Below are positions 35,861 through 53,532 of a stretch of DNA of 64,000 nt, piece after piece. A program made the translations under genes and the position numbers. Under the pieces are notes generated by a model. That model was not told the DNA's origin. It saw only the letters and a program-made list of their open reading frames with translations, and made no database searches. Origin of the DNA: Brevundimonas variabilis (GTDB lineage: Bacteria; Pseudomonadota; Alphaproteobacteria; Caulobacterales; Caulobacteraceae); assembly GCF_014199945.1 (NCBI RefSeq), contig NZ_JACHOR010000002.1, positions 682,001-746,000 of the forward strand, read 5' to 3'. The first letter of the stretch is position 1, and each line of letters opens with the position of its first letter.

Positions 35861-37208
35861 GACCGGTGTCTCCAACGGGCGGGGTGAAATTCTTGCTTGT
35901 GCGAGTAGCAGCGGCTGCGCCGCCAATGGTCAGGGCAATCCCGGCCGATACGATGAACAGGAGGCCTTCGACCGCAAACACTGTCAGAAAGGCCGTCGAG
36001 GTTTCAGCGAAAACCTGGCGACCGACGTCGACGCCCACGGCGCCAAAAAATCCGCCGGCAGCAAAGGCTATGGCCTGCGCCGCGCCCCAGACCCCCATGC
36101 GGATGCCTTCGCGCCCGCCACTGGTCTGGCCGTCCTGACCGGCGCCCGCGAGGCCCATCATTGAGCCAATGGCCGCGACGGCGAAGATGCCGTTGAAAAA
36201 GCCCAGGGCAAAGACGGTTTGCCGGATCGGCCAGCCCGGCCCGGCCTCGGCCGCCATGGCGAGACCAAACAGCGCGACCGCGGATCCAGCACAGCCCAGC
36301 ACGGTCCAGCCGCGCATCCATCCCGAACCCCGCCCACCGATCATCCCGCCTGCGGCCCCGACCAGGATCATGCCAAGCAGCACGCCACCGTGCTGGACGC
36401 TGGACATCTGGGTCGACTGGCCGGGAGTCATCCCGAATACCAGCCCGGCGAAAGGCTCGAGGATCAGGTCCTGCGCGCTGTAGGCCAGCATGGAGACGAA
36501 GACGAAGATGCCGAAACGACGGGCCTGCGGGTCCGCCAGAGTCTCGCGAAGGACCACACCAAACGATGGCCTGGGCTCGGTCCCAGTCGCGACGGCGACT
36601 GCCTCTGCGGTGCCCTCGACACCCATCACGGCAACCAGGGTCACGGTGAAGGCAATGAAGGCGATGCCGCTCGCGATCATGGCCAGTCGCTGCATCGAGA
36701 ACGGATCAAGCAGGGCTCCCGCCACGCCGGCGGTGATGACGATGCCTACGATCATCATGATCCAGGTGATGGCCGCTGCGGCCGGTCTGCGTGCGGGGAC
36801 GACCCGGGTGGCCAGAAGCGCCAGAAGCGAGGTGCCGGCAGCACCGACACCGCCGCCGATCATCGAAAAGGCGATCAGGGCCAGGATGATCCCAACCGCA
36901 GGCGAACTCGCCATGATGGCTGTCGCATTGGTAGCCAGAAGGGCACCAAGCGCCAGCACGCCCATGCCGCCCACGATCCAGGGGGTTCGACGCTGGCCCA
37001 TGTCGGAGCCATGCCCCCAGCGAGGCCGCGACAGCTGGACCACATAATGCCAGGCCACCAGCGCGGCGGGCAGCATGACCGGCAAGGCCAGTTCCACTGC
37101 CATCACCCGGTTCAGGGTGGATGTGGTCAGCACCACGATCGAACCCAAGGCGCTCTGCACCAGACCCAAGCGAACGATACCGACCCAGCCAAGGGGTTTC
37201 CGTGTCAT
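35847..37208 (-). CDS. BCD/PucC-family MFS protein between bchG and bchP
   Basis: A 453-residue, 12-helix member of the bacteriochlorophyll delivery (PucC/LhaA) family. Family features include the N-terminal RLGLVQSALGSIVVLTTSTLNRVM, the RPRWGHGSDMGQRRTPWI loop and the SAQDLILEPFAGLVFGM segment. Relatives help assemble light-harvesting complexes, perhaps by handling pigment. The same gene position between bchG and bchP is conserved in phototrophic alphaproteobacteria. The ATG overlaps the bchG stop by four bases. A paralogue, LhaA, is encoded 12 kb to the right. Confidence 0.93.
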   Translation of the reverse strand: MTRKPLGWVGIVRLGLVQSALGSIVVLTTSTLNRVMAVELALPVMLPAALVAWHYVVQLSRPRWGHGSDMGQRRTPWIVGGMGVLALGALLATNATAIMASSPAVGIILALIAFSMIGGGVGAAGTSLLALLATRVVPARRPAAAAITWIMMIVGIVITAGVAGALLDPFSMQRLAMIASGIAFIAFTVTLVAVMGVEGTAEAVAVATGTEPRPSFGVVLRETLADPQARRFGIFVFVSMLAYSAQDLILEPFAGLVFGMTPGQSTQMSSVQHGGVLLGMILVGAAGGMIGGRGSGWMRGWTVLGCAGSAVALFGLAMAAEAGPGWPIRQTVFALGFFNGIFAVAAIGSMMGLAGAGQDGQTSGGREGIRMGVWGAAQAIAFAAGGFFGAVGVDVGRQVFAETSTAFLTVFAVEGLLFIVSAGIALTIGGAAAATRTSKNFTPPVGDTGHVQA

Positions 37209-38122
37209 GCGCCGACTCCCGACAGGCTGCCGACGGCAAAGGCCGACACCAGCATTCCTAAAACATAGAGCGTCGTACCGGTCCCGTTGTACCAGGGGGT
37301 CAGACGGACGGGGTCGCCCATCAACCGCTTCATGAGAAAGCCCTGGACCACCAGAAGCGCGGCCACGACCGCGCCGTGCCAGGGACGGTCCCAGGCCACA
37401 AACAACAGAGCGACCACCAGCACCTGGGGGGCCGCCATGACGGCGCAGGCGATCCATGAGGCAGGCGCGATTCCGAGCTCGGCTGGAAGCGATCGCACGC
37501 CCATCAGCCTGTCTCCTTCCACGGCCTTGAAATCGTTCAGGACCATGATTCCATAGGCCCCAAAGCTGTAGAGGGCTGCGAGGATCAGCACCGGCGCGCC
37601 CGGCAGGGCACCGGCCATGACGGCGGCCCCCGTGAACCAGGTCAGACCCTCATAGGATAGGGCGACGGCAAAAGGCCCTGCCACACCGCTCATCTTTAGC
37701 CGCAATGGCGGGGCGCTGTAGGCCCAGGCGAGAGCCAGACCCAGCAATGTCGCTCCGAGCACCCACGGACCGGTGAAGGCCGCTACGACGACGGATAACC
37801 CGGTCCAGAGGATGGCAATCGCCAGACCCCAGCGACCCGGGATGCGTCCGGACGGGATCGGACGGTCCGGCTCGTTGATCGCATCGACATGACGGTCGAA
37901 CCAATCATTGACGGCCTGGCTCGTCGCGCAAACCAGAGGCCCGGTCAGGGCGATGCCGGCGATCAGGAACAGCCATCGCCCCTCGAACGACTCGCCCGAA
38001 GACACAACCCCGCACATGAAGGCCCACATGGGTGGAAACCAGGTGATGGGCTTGAACAGGGCCAGAACCGCCGCCGGAGACGGCAGGCGACTGGCGGGCA
38101 CGACGGCGAGCGTTCTGTCCAT
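37205..38122 (-). CDS. bchG: Bacteriochlorophyll synthase BchG
   Basis: A UbiA-type membrane prenyltransferase that esterifies bacteriochlorophyllide a with geranylgeranyl diphosphate. The 305-residue protein has about eight helices and the prenyl-diphosphate motif NDWFDRHVDAINEPDRPIPS. ATG 38122 has no ribosome binding site; the best -10 box (38130-38135) would start the message at or just before the ATG, so it may be translated leaderless or depend on read-through from ppsR. It is coupled to the BCD-family gene. Confidence 0.96.
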   Translation of the reverse strand: MDRTLAVVPASRLPSPAAVLALFKPITWFPPMWAFMCGVVSSGESFEGRWLFLIAGIALTGPLVCATSQAVNDWFDRHVDAINEPDRPIPSGRIPGRWGLAIAILWTGLSVVVAAFTGPWVLGATLLGLALAWAYSAPPLRLKMSGVAGPFAVALSYEGLTWFTGAAVMAGALPGAPVLILAALYSFGAYGIMVLNDFKAVEGDRLMGVRSLPAELGIAPASWIACAVMAAPQVLVVALLFVAWDRPWHGAVVAALLVVQGFLMKRLMGDPVRLTPWYNGTGTTLYVLGMLVSAFAVGSLSGVGA

Positions 38123-38143
38123 ACCGCACAGTGTATTGGACAG
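38115..38143. repeat. Inverted repeat over the bchG start
   Basis: CTGTCCA (38115-38121) and TGGACAG (38137-38143), perfect seven-base arms 15 bases apart, spanning the bchG start codon and the predicted -10 box. It might be an operator or an mRNA hairpin; the arms share TGTCC with the PpsR half-site only partly. Confidence 0.35.
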
Positions 38144-38156
38144 TAGAAAGCGTCAA
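38130..38156 (-). promoter_or_regulatory. Predicted bchG promoter
   Basis: On the minus strand, TTGACG (38156-38151), a 15-base spacer and TACACT (38135-38130). The -35 box is one arm of the PpsR palindrome at 38151-38168. Transcription would start around 38123, next to the bchG ATG. Confidence 0.45.
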
Positions 38157-38168
38157 CTCAGATTGACA
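38151..38168. promoter_or_regulatory. PpsR/CrtJ-type operator upstream of bchG
   Basis: A palindrome CGTCAA-N6-TTGACA, five of six bases of the published PpsR/CrtJ consensus TGT-N12-ACA and symmetric over 16 of 18 positions. It lies between the ppsR stop and the bchG start and overlaps the predicted -35 of bchG, as expected for a repressor site. Confidence 0.7.
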
Positions 38169-38179
38169 CTTTTCGTGGT

Positions 38180-39610
38180 CTATTCGTCGATATCGTCCAG
38201 ATTCCCCAGACCGTATCGACGAAGCTTCGAATAGAGGCTTTGCCGGCTGAGCCCCAGCACGTCAGCGGCCGAGGCACGATTGTCCGACGTCAGGTTCAGC
38301 GCCGCCTCGATGCACAGCTTTTCGATGAGATCCGTCGACTCGCGGACGATCTCCTTCATCGGCACCCGCCCGATCAACTGGGTCAACTGCTCGATGGACT
38401 GCGGCAAGGCGGTCCCGGCGGCCTGCGCCGGGGCAAGCCGACGTGCGACATTGCGGATACTGAAGCCATAGGTGGGCTGAGCATCGTCCGGCACGGCAAC
38501 GGCCGATACCTCGACTTCCTCCATCTCGCCAAAGCCGGCACGCAGGACTGTCGCAAAGTTCCTGAGCGTTCCATGCTCCTTCAGCTGGGTCAGCATGATC
38601 TTCAGATCGATCTGCGGACGCCCGAGGAACTGATCAAGCGAAAGCCGGGTCGCTTCCTCCCGGCTCGAAAGGTGCGTCAGTTCCAGAAAGGCCGGATTGA
38701 CAGTGAGGATGCGAAGATCGGTGTCGGTGACGACGAAGGCATCCGAGATCCGGTCCAGAACGGCCGTCAATGTCGCGTGAGAATCAGAAACTGCGACGAC
38801 CGGCTGATCGGTCATCAGGCGAACCAGGAGGGAAGCCGATCGATCCTGTCGGAACATGGAGGCGGCCAGCAGACACGGTGTACCGTCGATCAACATGACC
38901 GGCACAGGGTCGGGCGTACTGACGCTGGTTGCGGCGTTCAGGAGACGCGAGGCGGCTTCCACACTGGCTGGATCCAGCAGGGCAAGGAACGCCTGCCCCG
39001 CGACGGTGGTATCCGTCAGGCCGGTCAGCCGGCAAACGGCAGGATTGGCTTCCTTGATCCGGCGCGTGGCCGCATCGAGAATCAACACAGCCTCGGACGC
39101 CGACTGAAACAGCAGCCGGTATCGCGACTCGGCCTGGCGGAGACGCAGGTAGTCCCGTTCCACCGACTGCTGAACCTGAAGCAGCCGCTGCTGCAGGACC
39201 GCACTGGCCTGAAGGTCGCGTCCTATGACGATGACGCGCCCGTCGGACGCGCCGCCCAGCGCAAAGTAACGAACAGGAACCGAGGAACCATGTTCGCCCA
39301 GATGATTGATCTCGCGCCAACGCGACGGCTGCCCGGCTGAAGCATCCTTCAGCATGTCGCTGACTTTCGCACGACTGCTCGAGTCGACCGTGTCGATCCA
39401 CGGCTGGCCCCGCCAGTCGCCCAGCCCGCTGCGAACCAGGTCGTCGCTGGAAACGGAAAGGTCCTGAACGACCCCATCCCGATCGAGAACGATCGCGATA
39501 TCACTGGCGGCAGCAACAAGACCGGCTGCCGCATCGGATGACATGGCTCCCAAGACCCGCTCAGGGTGCTGGAAGGGCATCGATGCCGACGGGGTCGAAA
39601 GAATGGTCAT
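38180..39610 (-). CDS. ppsR: PpsR/CrtJ transcriptional repressor of photosynthesis genes
   Basis: A redox- and light-linked repressor of bacteriochlorophyll and other photosynthesis genes. The protein (476 residues from the first ATG) has PAS-type domains at about 32-135, 165-270 and 285-390, a coiled segment near 130-165 and a C-terminal Fis-type helix-turn-helix (NRASAADVLGLSRQSLYSKL). C433 matches the cysteine beside the DNA-binding helix in Rhodobacter; the partner cysteine position reads Val, though C246 is 15-20 residues earlier. Possible starts are 39610, 39580 and 39544; none has a good ribosome site. It lies 31 bases after aerR on the same strand. Confidence 0.93.
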   Translation of the reverse strand: MTILSTPSASMPFQHPERVLGAMSSDAAAGLVAAASDIAIVLDRDGVVQDLSVSSDDLVRSGLGDWRGQPWIDTVDSSSRAKVSDMLKDASAGQPSRWREINHLGEHGSSVPVRYFALGGASDGRVIVIGRDLQASAVLQQRLLQVQQSVERDYLRLRQAESRYRLLFQSASEAVLILDAATRRIKEANPAVCRLTGLTDTTVAGQAFLALLDPASVEAASRLLNAATSVSTPDPVPVMLIDGTPCLLAASMFRQDRSASLLVRLMTDQPVVAVSDSHATLTAVLDRISDAFVVTDTDLRILTVNPAFLELTHLSSREEATRLSLDQFLGRPQIDLKIMLTQLKEHGTLRNFATVLRAGFGEMEEVEVSAVAVPDDAQPTYGFSIRNVARRLAPAQAAGTALPQSIEQLTQLIGRVPMKEIVRESTDLIEKLCIEAALNLTSDNRASAADVLGLSRQSLYSKLRRYGLGNLDDIDE

Positions 39611-39641
39611 CGATGCGCAGTATCGGTCCGGGGTCGCTACT

Positions 39642-40523
39642 TCAAGCGACGGCGATGGAAGTCGTTACAAGTCGTTCGGCGGTCTTTACGGCGGTACGCG
39701 CATCTTCGGCGGTCTCGTCCGCCCCGACGAAAGCCACGCGAGAGGGATCGTCCGTGAAGGCCTTGCCCCCCACAATCACCCGGACACCTGCATTGCGAGA
39801 GACCGATCGAAGGTTGGCGATGACGGGTTGCAGGCCTTCCAGCCAGTTGTGATCGGCCATGGAGAACCCGATGAGGTCAAAATGGTCACGCCGCACCGTC
39901 TCGGCCAGGTCTTCCGCCGTGGCATCTGTCATGCAGACGGTTCGCCATCCTGCGCGCCGGAAGAATTCGACGACCAGGACAAGGCCAAAGGAATGCTGGT
40001 CACCGGGCGTCAGAGAGAAAAGCGCGGTTCGCCCGTCGCCACCCCCGGTACCAAGATGTACCCGGTCGGCAAATTCGTAGACGATCTGCTGCAACCGGCA
40101 CAGGCCGATGGTCACATCATTGAAGGTGCAGGCATCCTCTTCCCACATGACGCCGAGCAGTTTGGCAGTCGGGGACAGCAGGTCGAAATAGATGGTTTCA
40201 ACGGCCACGCCACGCCGCATCAGCAGGTCGACATGGTCGATCAGGGTCGAAAGATCCTCGGTCATCACCTGGCGCGCAAACCGGCTGAGTTCGGATGGCG
40301 CGATGACGCCGGTCGTCATGGGAATGACTTCGCTCCGACCTCCGGCCTGATGAGCCATCAGCAGGCGGGGGATGATCTCGCCTTCGATCAACTGGGCCAG
40401 GGCTGCCGGTGAGGGTGATGCGAGCAGTTCTCGCTCCGACGCCTCGAACGGCACGACGAGCCCTGAGGCGTTCATCTCCTCGAGTGAATCCTGTGTGCTC
40501 AGTGCACGGTGGACGTAAGCCAT
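39642..40523 (-). CDS. aerR: AerR/PpaA-type cobalamin-binding photoregulator
   Basis: An antirepressor that binds PpsR/CrtJ and senses light through cobalamin. The 293-residue protein has a helical domain (about 40-150, with the WEEDACTFNDVTIG stretch) and a C-terminal B12-binding Rossmann domain with the likely cobalt ligand H177 in GDQHSFG. ATG 40523 follows a very strong GGAGGAGGG site. It precedes ppsR with a 31-base gap. The closely related name PpaA applies in Rhodobacter sphaeroides; the two cannot be told apart here. Confidence 0.92.
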   Translation of the reverse strand: MAYVHRALSTQDSLEEMNASGLVVPFEASERELLASPSPAALAQLIEGEIIPRLLMAHQAGGRSEVIPMTTGVIAPSELSRFARQVMTEDLSTLIDHVDLLMRRGVAVETIYFDLLSPTAKLLGVMWEEDACTFNDVTIGLCRLQQIVYEFADRVHLGTGGGDGRTALFSLTPGDQHSFGLVLVVEFFRRAGWRTVCMTDATAEDLAETVRRDHFDLIGFSMADHNWLEGLQPVIANLRSVSRNAGVRVIVGGKAFTDDPSRVAFVGADETAEDARTAVKTAERLVTTSIAVA

Positions 40524-40769
40524 CTACCCTCCTCCCCGGAGTTCGATCATTCGTACGTCAGGCGTGATCCCCATCCACCCGGCGAAGCGCTCGCTCAAAA
40601 ACCGACCGGACCTCACGTCCGACCGTCGGATAAACCTGCGCTGATCCCCTTGGTCTGTCGCTGAACGAGCGAAGGCGGCGGCGAGGGTGCTGGTTCATCC
40701 TTATTACCAAACAGAGAGAATAGGCTGCCTGATCGCGACCGGAGTCAACCCTCTCGACGACCTGTCGAG

Positions 40770-40787
40770 TGTCAATTTATTTGGACG
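40770..40787. promoter_or_regulatory. PpsR-type operator 1 upstream of bchF
   Basis: TGT (40770-40772), 12 bases, ACG (40785-40787): TGTCAA-N6-TGGACG, five of six consensus bases. It lies just upstream of and overlaps operator 2 by two bases, which would allow side-by-side cooperative binding. Confidence 0.6.
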
Positions 40788-40803
40788 TCAAATCGATTTG
40801 ACA
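40786..40803. promoter_or_regulatory. PpsR-type operator 2 upstream of bchF
   Basis: CGT (40786-40788), 12 bases, ACA (40801-40803). Bases 40787-40802 form a perfect 16-base palindrome GTCAAATC/GATTTGAC. The right arm is the -35 box of the bchF promoter. Confidence 0.75.
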
Positions 40804-40826
40804 CATTGGGTCGCATCGACCTAGGT
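40798..40826 (+). promoter_or_regulatory. Predicted bchF operon promoter
   Basis: TTGACA (40798-40803), a 17-base spacer and CTAGGT (40821-40826), in the 343-base gap (40524-40866) between divergent aerR and bchF. The -35 is exact; the -10 is weak, as expected for a regulated promoter. The left two thirds of the gap show no other clear element. Confidence 0.6.
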
Positions 40827-40866
40827 TTGTCTCAGCGCCTCTATCGGGAGGTGACGGAGTCGAGCG

Positions 40867-49801
<8,935 letters not shown>

Positions 49802-49808
<7 letters not shown>

Positions 49809-51274
49809 ACGAACTGCTGCTCGACTGGAAGGCAGAGAAGGCGGCGAGAGGCGACGCCCGCGCACAGTGGGCGCGCCTGATAACCGCCTGCCTGCCCTTT
49901 GCCGATGCAGCAACAACCGAACTGCCGCTCAGCCGCCTGCTGAGGCTTTCGCTCTTCCAGATTTCGGTCGGGATGACGACTGTCCTGCTGACGGGAACCC
50001 TGAACCGGGTCCTGATCGTCGAGCTGAACGTGCCTGCGGTCATGGTCGCCGCCATGGTCGCCATACCGTTCCTGTTTGCCCCGCTTCGTGCCCTGATCGG
50101 ACACAGGTCGGATACGCACCGGTCACATCTCGGCTGGCGGCGGGGCCCCTACATCTGGTTCGGCAGCATGCTGCAGTTCGGCGGCCTCGCCATCATGCCC
50201 TTTGCCTTGCTGATCAGTGGCGGCCGCGGAGTCGGTGCAGAGTGGATCGGCCACATCGCCGCCGTGGTAGCCTTTCTGCTGGTCGGAGCAGGGATCCACA
50301 CCACCCAGACCGCGGGTCTGGCACTGGCCAATGATCTGGCCCCCGAACATGCCCGGCCCCGGGTGGTCGCCCTCCTCTATGTCATGCTGCTGGTCGGCAT
50401 GCTGATTTCCGGCGTCCTGATGGGGCTGATCCTGGCCGACTTCCAGGAGGTCAAGCTGGTCGGGGTCGTCCAGGGCGCGGCTGTTCTTGCCATCATCCTG
50501 AACATGACCGCCCTGTGGAAACAGGAGGCCCAGAACCTGGCACTCACCGCCAAGGACAAGCCCCGGCCCGAGTTCAAGGCCGCCTGGGCCGAGTTCTCGG
50601 CGGGAGGTCGCGCGAGCCGCCTGCTGATCGCCGTGGGCCTGGGTGCCGCAGCGTTCTCGATGCAGGATGTGCTTCTGGAGCCCTATGGCGGCAAGGTCCT
50701 CGATTTGTCCGTGGGTCAGACGACGGCCCTGACGGCACTGTGGTCGGCAGGCACCCTGGCGGGGCTGGCGTTCGCGGCACGCCGGCTGGCTCAGGGTGGC
50801 GAGCCGCATCGGCTGGCCGGCCATGGGCTCATCTGGGGCATCCTGGCTTTCGTGGCGGTGATCTGCGGCGGTGCCTTCTCCATCACGCCGGTCTTCTGTT
50901 TCGGTGTCGTTCTGATCGGACTGGGCGGCGGCCTGTTCTCGGTCGGAACCCTGACCTCCGCCATGGCCCTGGCCAGCGACGGCAAATCAGGCATCGCTCT
51001 GGGAGCCTGGGGCGCCGTTCAGGCCACGGCCGTGGGTCTCGCGATCCTGGTCGGCGGCGGCCTGCGCGACCTCGTTTCCAGCCTCGCCGATGCCGGCCTG
51101 CTGGGAGCCGCGATGACCACGCCCGCAACGGGATACATCGTTGTCTATCATCTCGAGATCGGCCTGCTGTTTGCTGCGCTTGTCGCGATCGGGCCCCTGG
51201 CTCGCTACTCGCCTACCCCCGCCTCGCCTGCCCTATCCACCCCCCGGTTCGGCCTTGCCGACCTGCCTGCCTGA
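49802..51274 (+). CDS. lhaA: LhaA, light-harvesting 1 assembly MFS protein
   Basis: A 490-residue, 12-helix BCD/PucC-family protein needed in Rhodobacter for normal assembly of the LH1 antenna. It has RLSLFQISVGMTTVLLTGTLNRVL, the SHLGWRRGPYIWFG loop and the MQDVLLEPYGGKVLDLSVGQTTALT segment. The position between bchM and puhA is conserved across purple bacteria and supports the LhaA call over PucC. The start is GTG 49802, overlapping bchM by seven bases. Antenna genes themselves are not in the window. Confidence 0.94.
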
Positions 51275-51298
51275 CCCCGGTTCAAAGGAGCCTTTGAC

Positions 51299-52081
51299 AT
51301 GGACAGCCCGTACCTTTTCGGTGATTTCGATGTGGCAGAGTTCTGCCTCATCGCCTTTTTCCTCTTCTTCGCGGGGCTGATCTTCTATCTGCGCCGGGAA
51401 GACCGTCGCGAGGGCTATCCGCTCGAGAACGATGTCACCGGGCGGCAGGAGCCTTTGGGCGGCCTGTTCTTCACGGCCAGCCCAAAGACCTTCGTCCTGC
51501 CTCATGGTCACGGCACCCGCAGCTATCCGAACCCCGGCAACCGGGACAAACGGCCTCTCGCGGCCCGTCGCAGTGCGCCGATGGACGGGTCACCGATCGA
51601 GCCGACCGGCAATCCTCTGGTCGACGGAATCGGGCCGGGTTCCTATGCCGAGCGCCCGCGCTATCCCGACGCTACGGTCGAGGGCCATGCCAAGATCGTG
51701 CCGATGCGGATCGCCGGTGATTTCCATCTCAGCCCCCAGGATCCCGATCCTCGCGGCATGAAGATGATCGGTTGCGACGGAAAGGTTGCGGGCATCGTCA
51801 CCGATGCCTGGGTGGACCGGTCCGAAGTCCTGATCCGTTATCTCGAAGTCGCCGTCGGCGGCGAGGCCGGCCGCAAGGTTGTCATTCCAATGACCATGGT
51901 CGTCGTCAGCGGATCGAAAAACACGGTTAAAACCCAAACGGTTACGGCCGCGCAGTTCGCCGATGCTCCGGCACTGGAAAGCACGGACCAGATCACCCTT
52001 TACGAAGAAGATCGCGTCATGGGCTATTTCGGCGGTGGCCTCCTGTACGCCACCCGTGACCGTCAGGAGCCATGGCTGTGA
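51299..52081 (+). CDS. puhA: Photosynthetic reaction centre H subunit PuhA
   Basis: The cytoplasmic-side cap of the type II reaction centre, which tunes proton delivery to quinone QB. The 260-residue protein has a single N-terminal helix (about 10-32, VAEFCLIAFFLFFAGLIFYL) followed by RREDRREGYPLE and a globular PRC-barrel domain (VTDAWVDRSEVLIRYLEV). ATG 51299 follows AAAGGAG. It overlaps puhB by ten bases. The L and M subunit genes it must join are outside the window. Confidence 0.97.
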   Translation: MDSPYLFGDFDVAEFCLIAFFLFFAGLIFYLRREDRREGYPLENDVTGRQEPLGGLFFTASPKTFVLPHGHGTRSYPNPGNRDKRPLAARRSAPMDGSPIEPTGNPLVDGIGPGSYAERPRYPDATVEGHAKIVPMRIAGDFHLSPQDPDPRGMKMIGCDGKVAGIVTDAWVDRSEVLIRYLEVAVGGEAGRKVVIPMTMVVVSGSKNTVKTQTVTAAQFADAPALESTDQITLYEEDRVMGYFGGGLLYATRDRQEPWL

Positions 52082-52758
52082 GCGAGAACGAACATGACGG
52101 CGAGCCCATCCGCGGGCTGCCTGGACACCTTCCGGCCGGCGAACACATCCTGTGGCAGGGTTCGCCCGACTGGCGCACCCTGGCCCGCTCGGCCATGAAG
52201 GCCCACTGGGTGGCCCTGTATTTCGGGGGCCTCACCACCTGGAACCTGGTCAATGGACTGATCACGGCCAAGCCTCTGGACCAGGTGGCGTTGACAGCTG
52301 TGTTGAGCGTCCTCGCCGGCGCCGTCTGCGTCGGCCTGCTCATCCTCTACGCCTGGGCCAATGCCCGCACGACGGTCTACACCATGACCAACAAGCGGTT
52401 CGTGCTGCGCCATGGCGTGGCGCTCTCGAAATGCTTCAACATCCCCTATCCGACCATTGCCTCGGCCCAGCTGAAGGTGGACGCAAAGGGCGTGGGCGAC
52501 ATTCCGATCAGCCTCGGTGGCGGTGCAAAGATCGCCTACCCGCACCTCTGGCCTCATGCCCGACCCTGGCGTTTCGTCAGCCCCGAACCGATGATGCGGG
52601 CACTGCCGGATGCGGCTGCGGTAGCTGAACGTCTCAGCACCCAGTTGCAGATCGCTGCCCGCGCTGCCGACAAGCCGTTCATCGCCGAACCGGCTCGCCC
52701 CGCGGCTGCCCGTCCGACCCGCGCCAAGTCCAGCGACGGCCAACCCGCAACCGCCTGA
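52072..52758 (+). CDS. puhB: Photosynthetic complex assembly protein PuhB
   Basis: A 228-residue membrane protein that helps reaction centre assembly. It opens with GLPGHLPAGEHILWQGSPDW, then two helices (about 42-63 and 72-98) and a PH-like domain (TVYTMTNKRFVLRHGVALS), as in Rhodobacter PuhB. The C-terminal 40 residues are a variable Ala-rich tail. The ATG overlaps puhA by ten bases; a GTG two codons later is an alternative. Twenty-two bases separate it from puhC. Confidence 0.94.
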   Translation: MAVSENEHDGEPIRGLPGHLPAGEHILWQGSPDWRTLARSAMKAHWVALYFGGLTTWNLVNGLITAKPLDQVALTAVLSVLAGAVCVGLLILYAWANARTTVYTMTNKRFVLRHGVALSKCFNIPYPTIASAQLKVDAKGVGDIPISLGGGAKIAYPHLWPHARPWRFVSPEPMMRALPDAAAVAERLSTQLQIAARAADKPFIAEPARPAAARPTRAKSSDGQPATA

Positions 52759-52780
52759 TCGTCATCCAAGGAAACCTCCG

Positions 52781-53251
52781 ATGTCTGCCCTCGACGACAA
52801 GCCCTTTCCAAAAGCGCCTTTGATCGGTGCCTTCGTGCTGGTCGGCGCCAGCCTTTTCATGGTGGGGGCTGCCCGGTTGGGTCTGATCGAAACCCCGGCC
52901 TCCGCAGCCGCGACAGCGGCTCCAAGCTCTGCCTCGCAGGTCATCAGCCGGGACATGCGTTTTCATGACCTGGACGATGGCGGTATCCGGGTCGAGGTCG
53001 TGGGGCAGCCGGATCGGGCCGTCGCGCCCGGGACCGGGGGATTTCTTCGTGGCATCCTGCGCAGCATGGTCCGCGACCGGCGGGCCCGCGGTCTGGGCCC
53101 GGAGGCGGCGTTCCGCGTCACCGAATGGTCTGACGGCACGGTGACGATTGAGGATCTGGCCACGGCCCACGTTTTGACGCTCAATGCCTTCGGGCCCACC
53201 AATCGGCAGGCCTTCATCGATCTGATGCGCGCACCGGAGACCCAGGCATGA
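52781..53251 (+). CDS. puhC: Photosynthetic complex assembly protein PuhC
   Basis: A 156-residue protein with one N-terminal helix (about 12-34) and a periplasmic domain bearing the conserved FHDLDDGGIRVEV and LRSMVRDRRARGLGPEAAFRVTEW segments. In Rhodobacter, PuhC supports photosynthetic complex formation and photophosphorylation. ATG 52781 follows AAGGAAAC. The stop overlaps the start of the next small gene by four bases. Confidence 0.92.
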   Translation: MSALDDKPFPKAPLIGAFVLVGASLFMVGAARLGLIETPASAAATAAPSSASQVISRDMRFHDLDDGGIRVEVVGQPDRAVAPGTGGFLRGILRSMVRDRRARGLGPEAAFRVTEWSDGTVTIEDLATAHVLTLNAFGPTNRQAFIDLMRAPETQA

Positions 53252-53532
53252 ACCGGCACCTTCAGACCCCCTGCACGATCGAGGTCGAGCACTCCGACGA
53301 GAGCCTGCACGCGCACGTCGCGCTCGACGGCGATCCCGACATCCGGCCCGGCGATCAGGTCCTGGTGCATGGCGACCCGATCCATGTCGCCTTCGGCCAG
53401 CGCCGCACCTTTCGACGGTTCGCGACCGTCCGGCGGGCCTCGCCGCTGGAACGGCTGTGGACCAAGGTCACGGCCCGTTTCGAACTCTCTGAACTCTACG
53501 ATGTCAGCTTCACGCCAAGGAGAAGCCTGTGA
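53248..53532 (+). CDS. Conserved small protein between puhC and acsF
   Basis: A 94-residue soluble protein with a compact beta-rich look: an [17 protein letters not shown] start, a [17 protein letters not shown] segment with several His/Asp, and a basic [16 protein letters not shown] stretch. From memory, a similar frame occupies this place in several phototrophic alphaproteobacteria, but I know no characterised member. Its ATG overlaps the puhC stop and its stop overlaps the GTG start of acsF, each by four bases, so its level should follow theirs. A role in reaction centre or cyclase assembly is inferred from position. Confidence 0.8.
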   Translation: MNRHLQTPCTIEVEHSDESLHAHVALDGDPDIRPGDQVLVHGDPIHVAFGQRRTFRRFATVRRASPLERLWTKVTARFELSELYDVSFTPRRSL

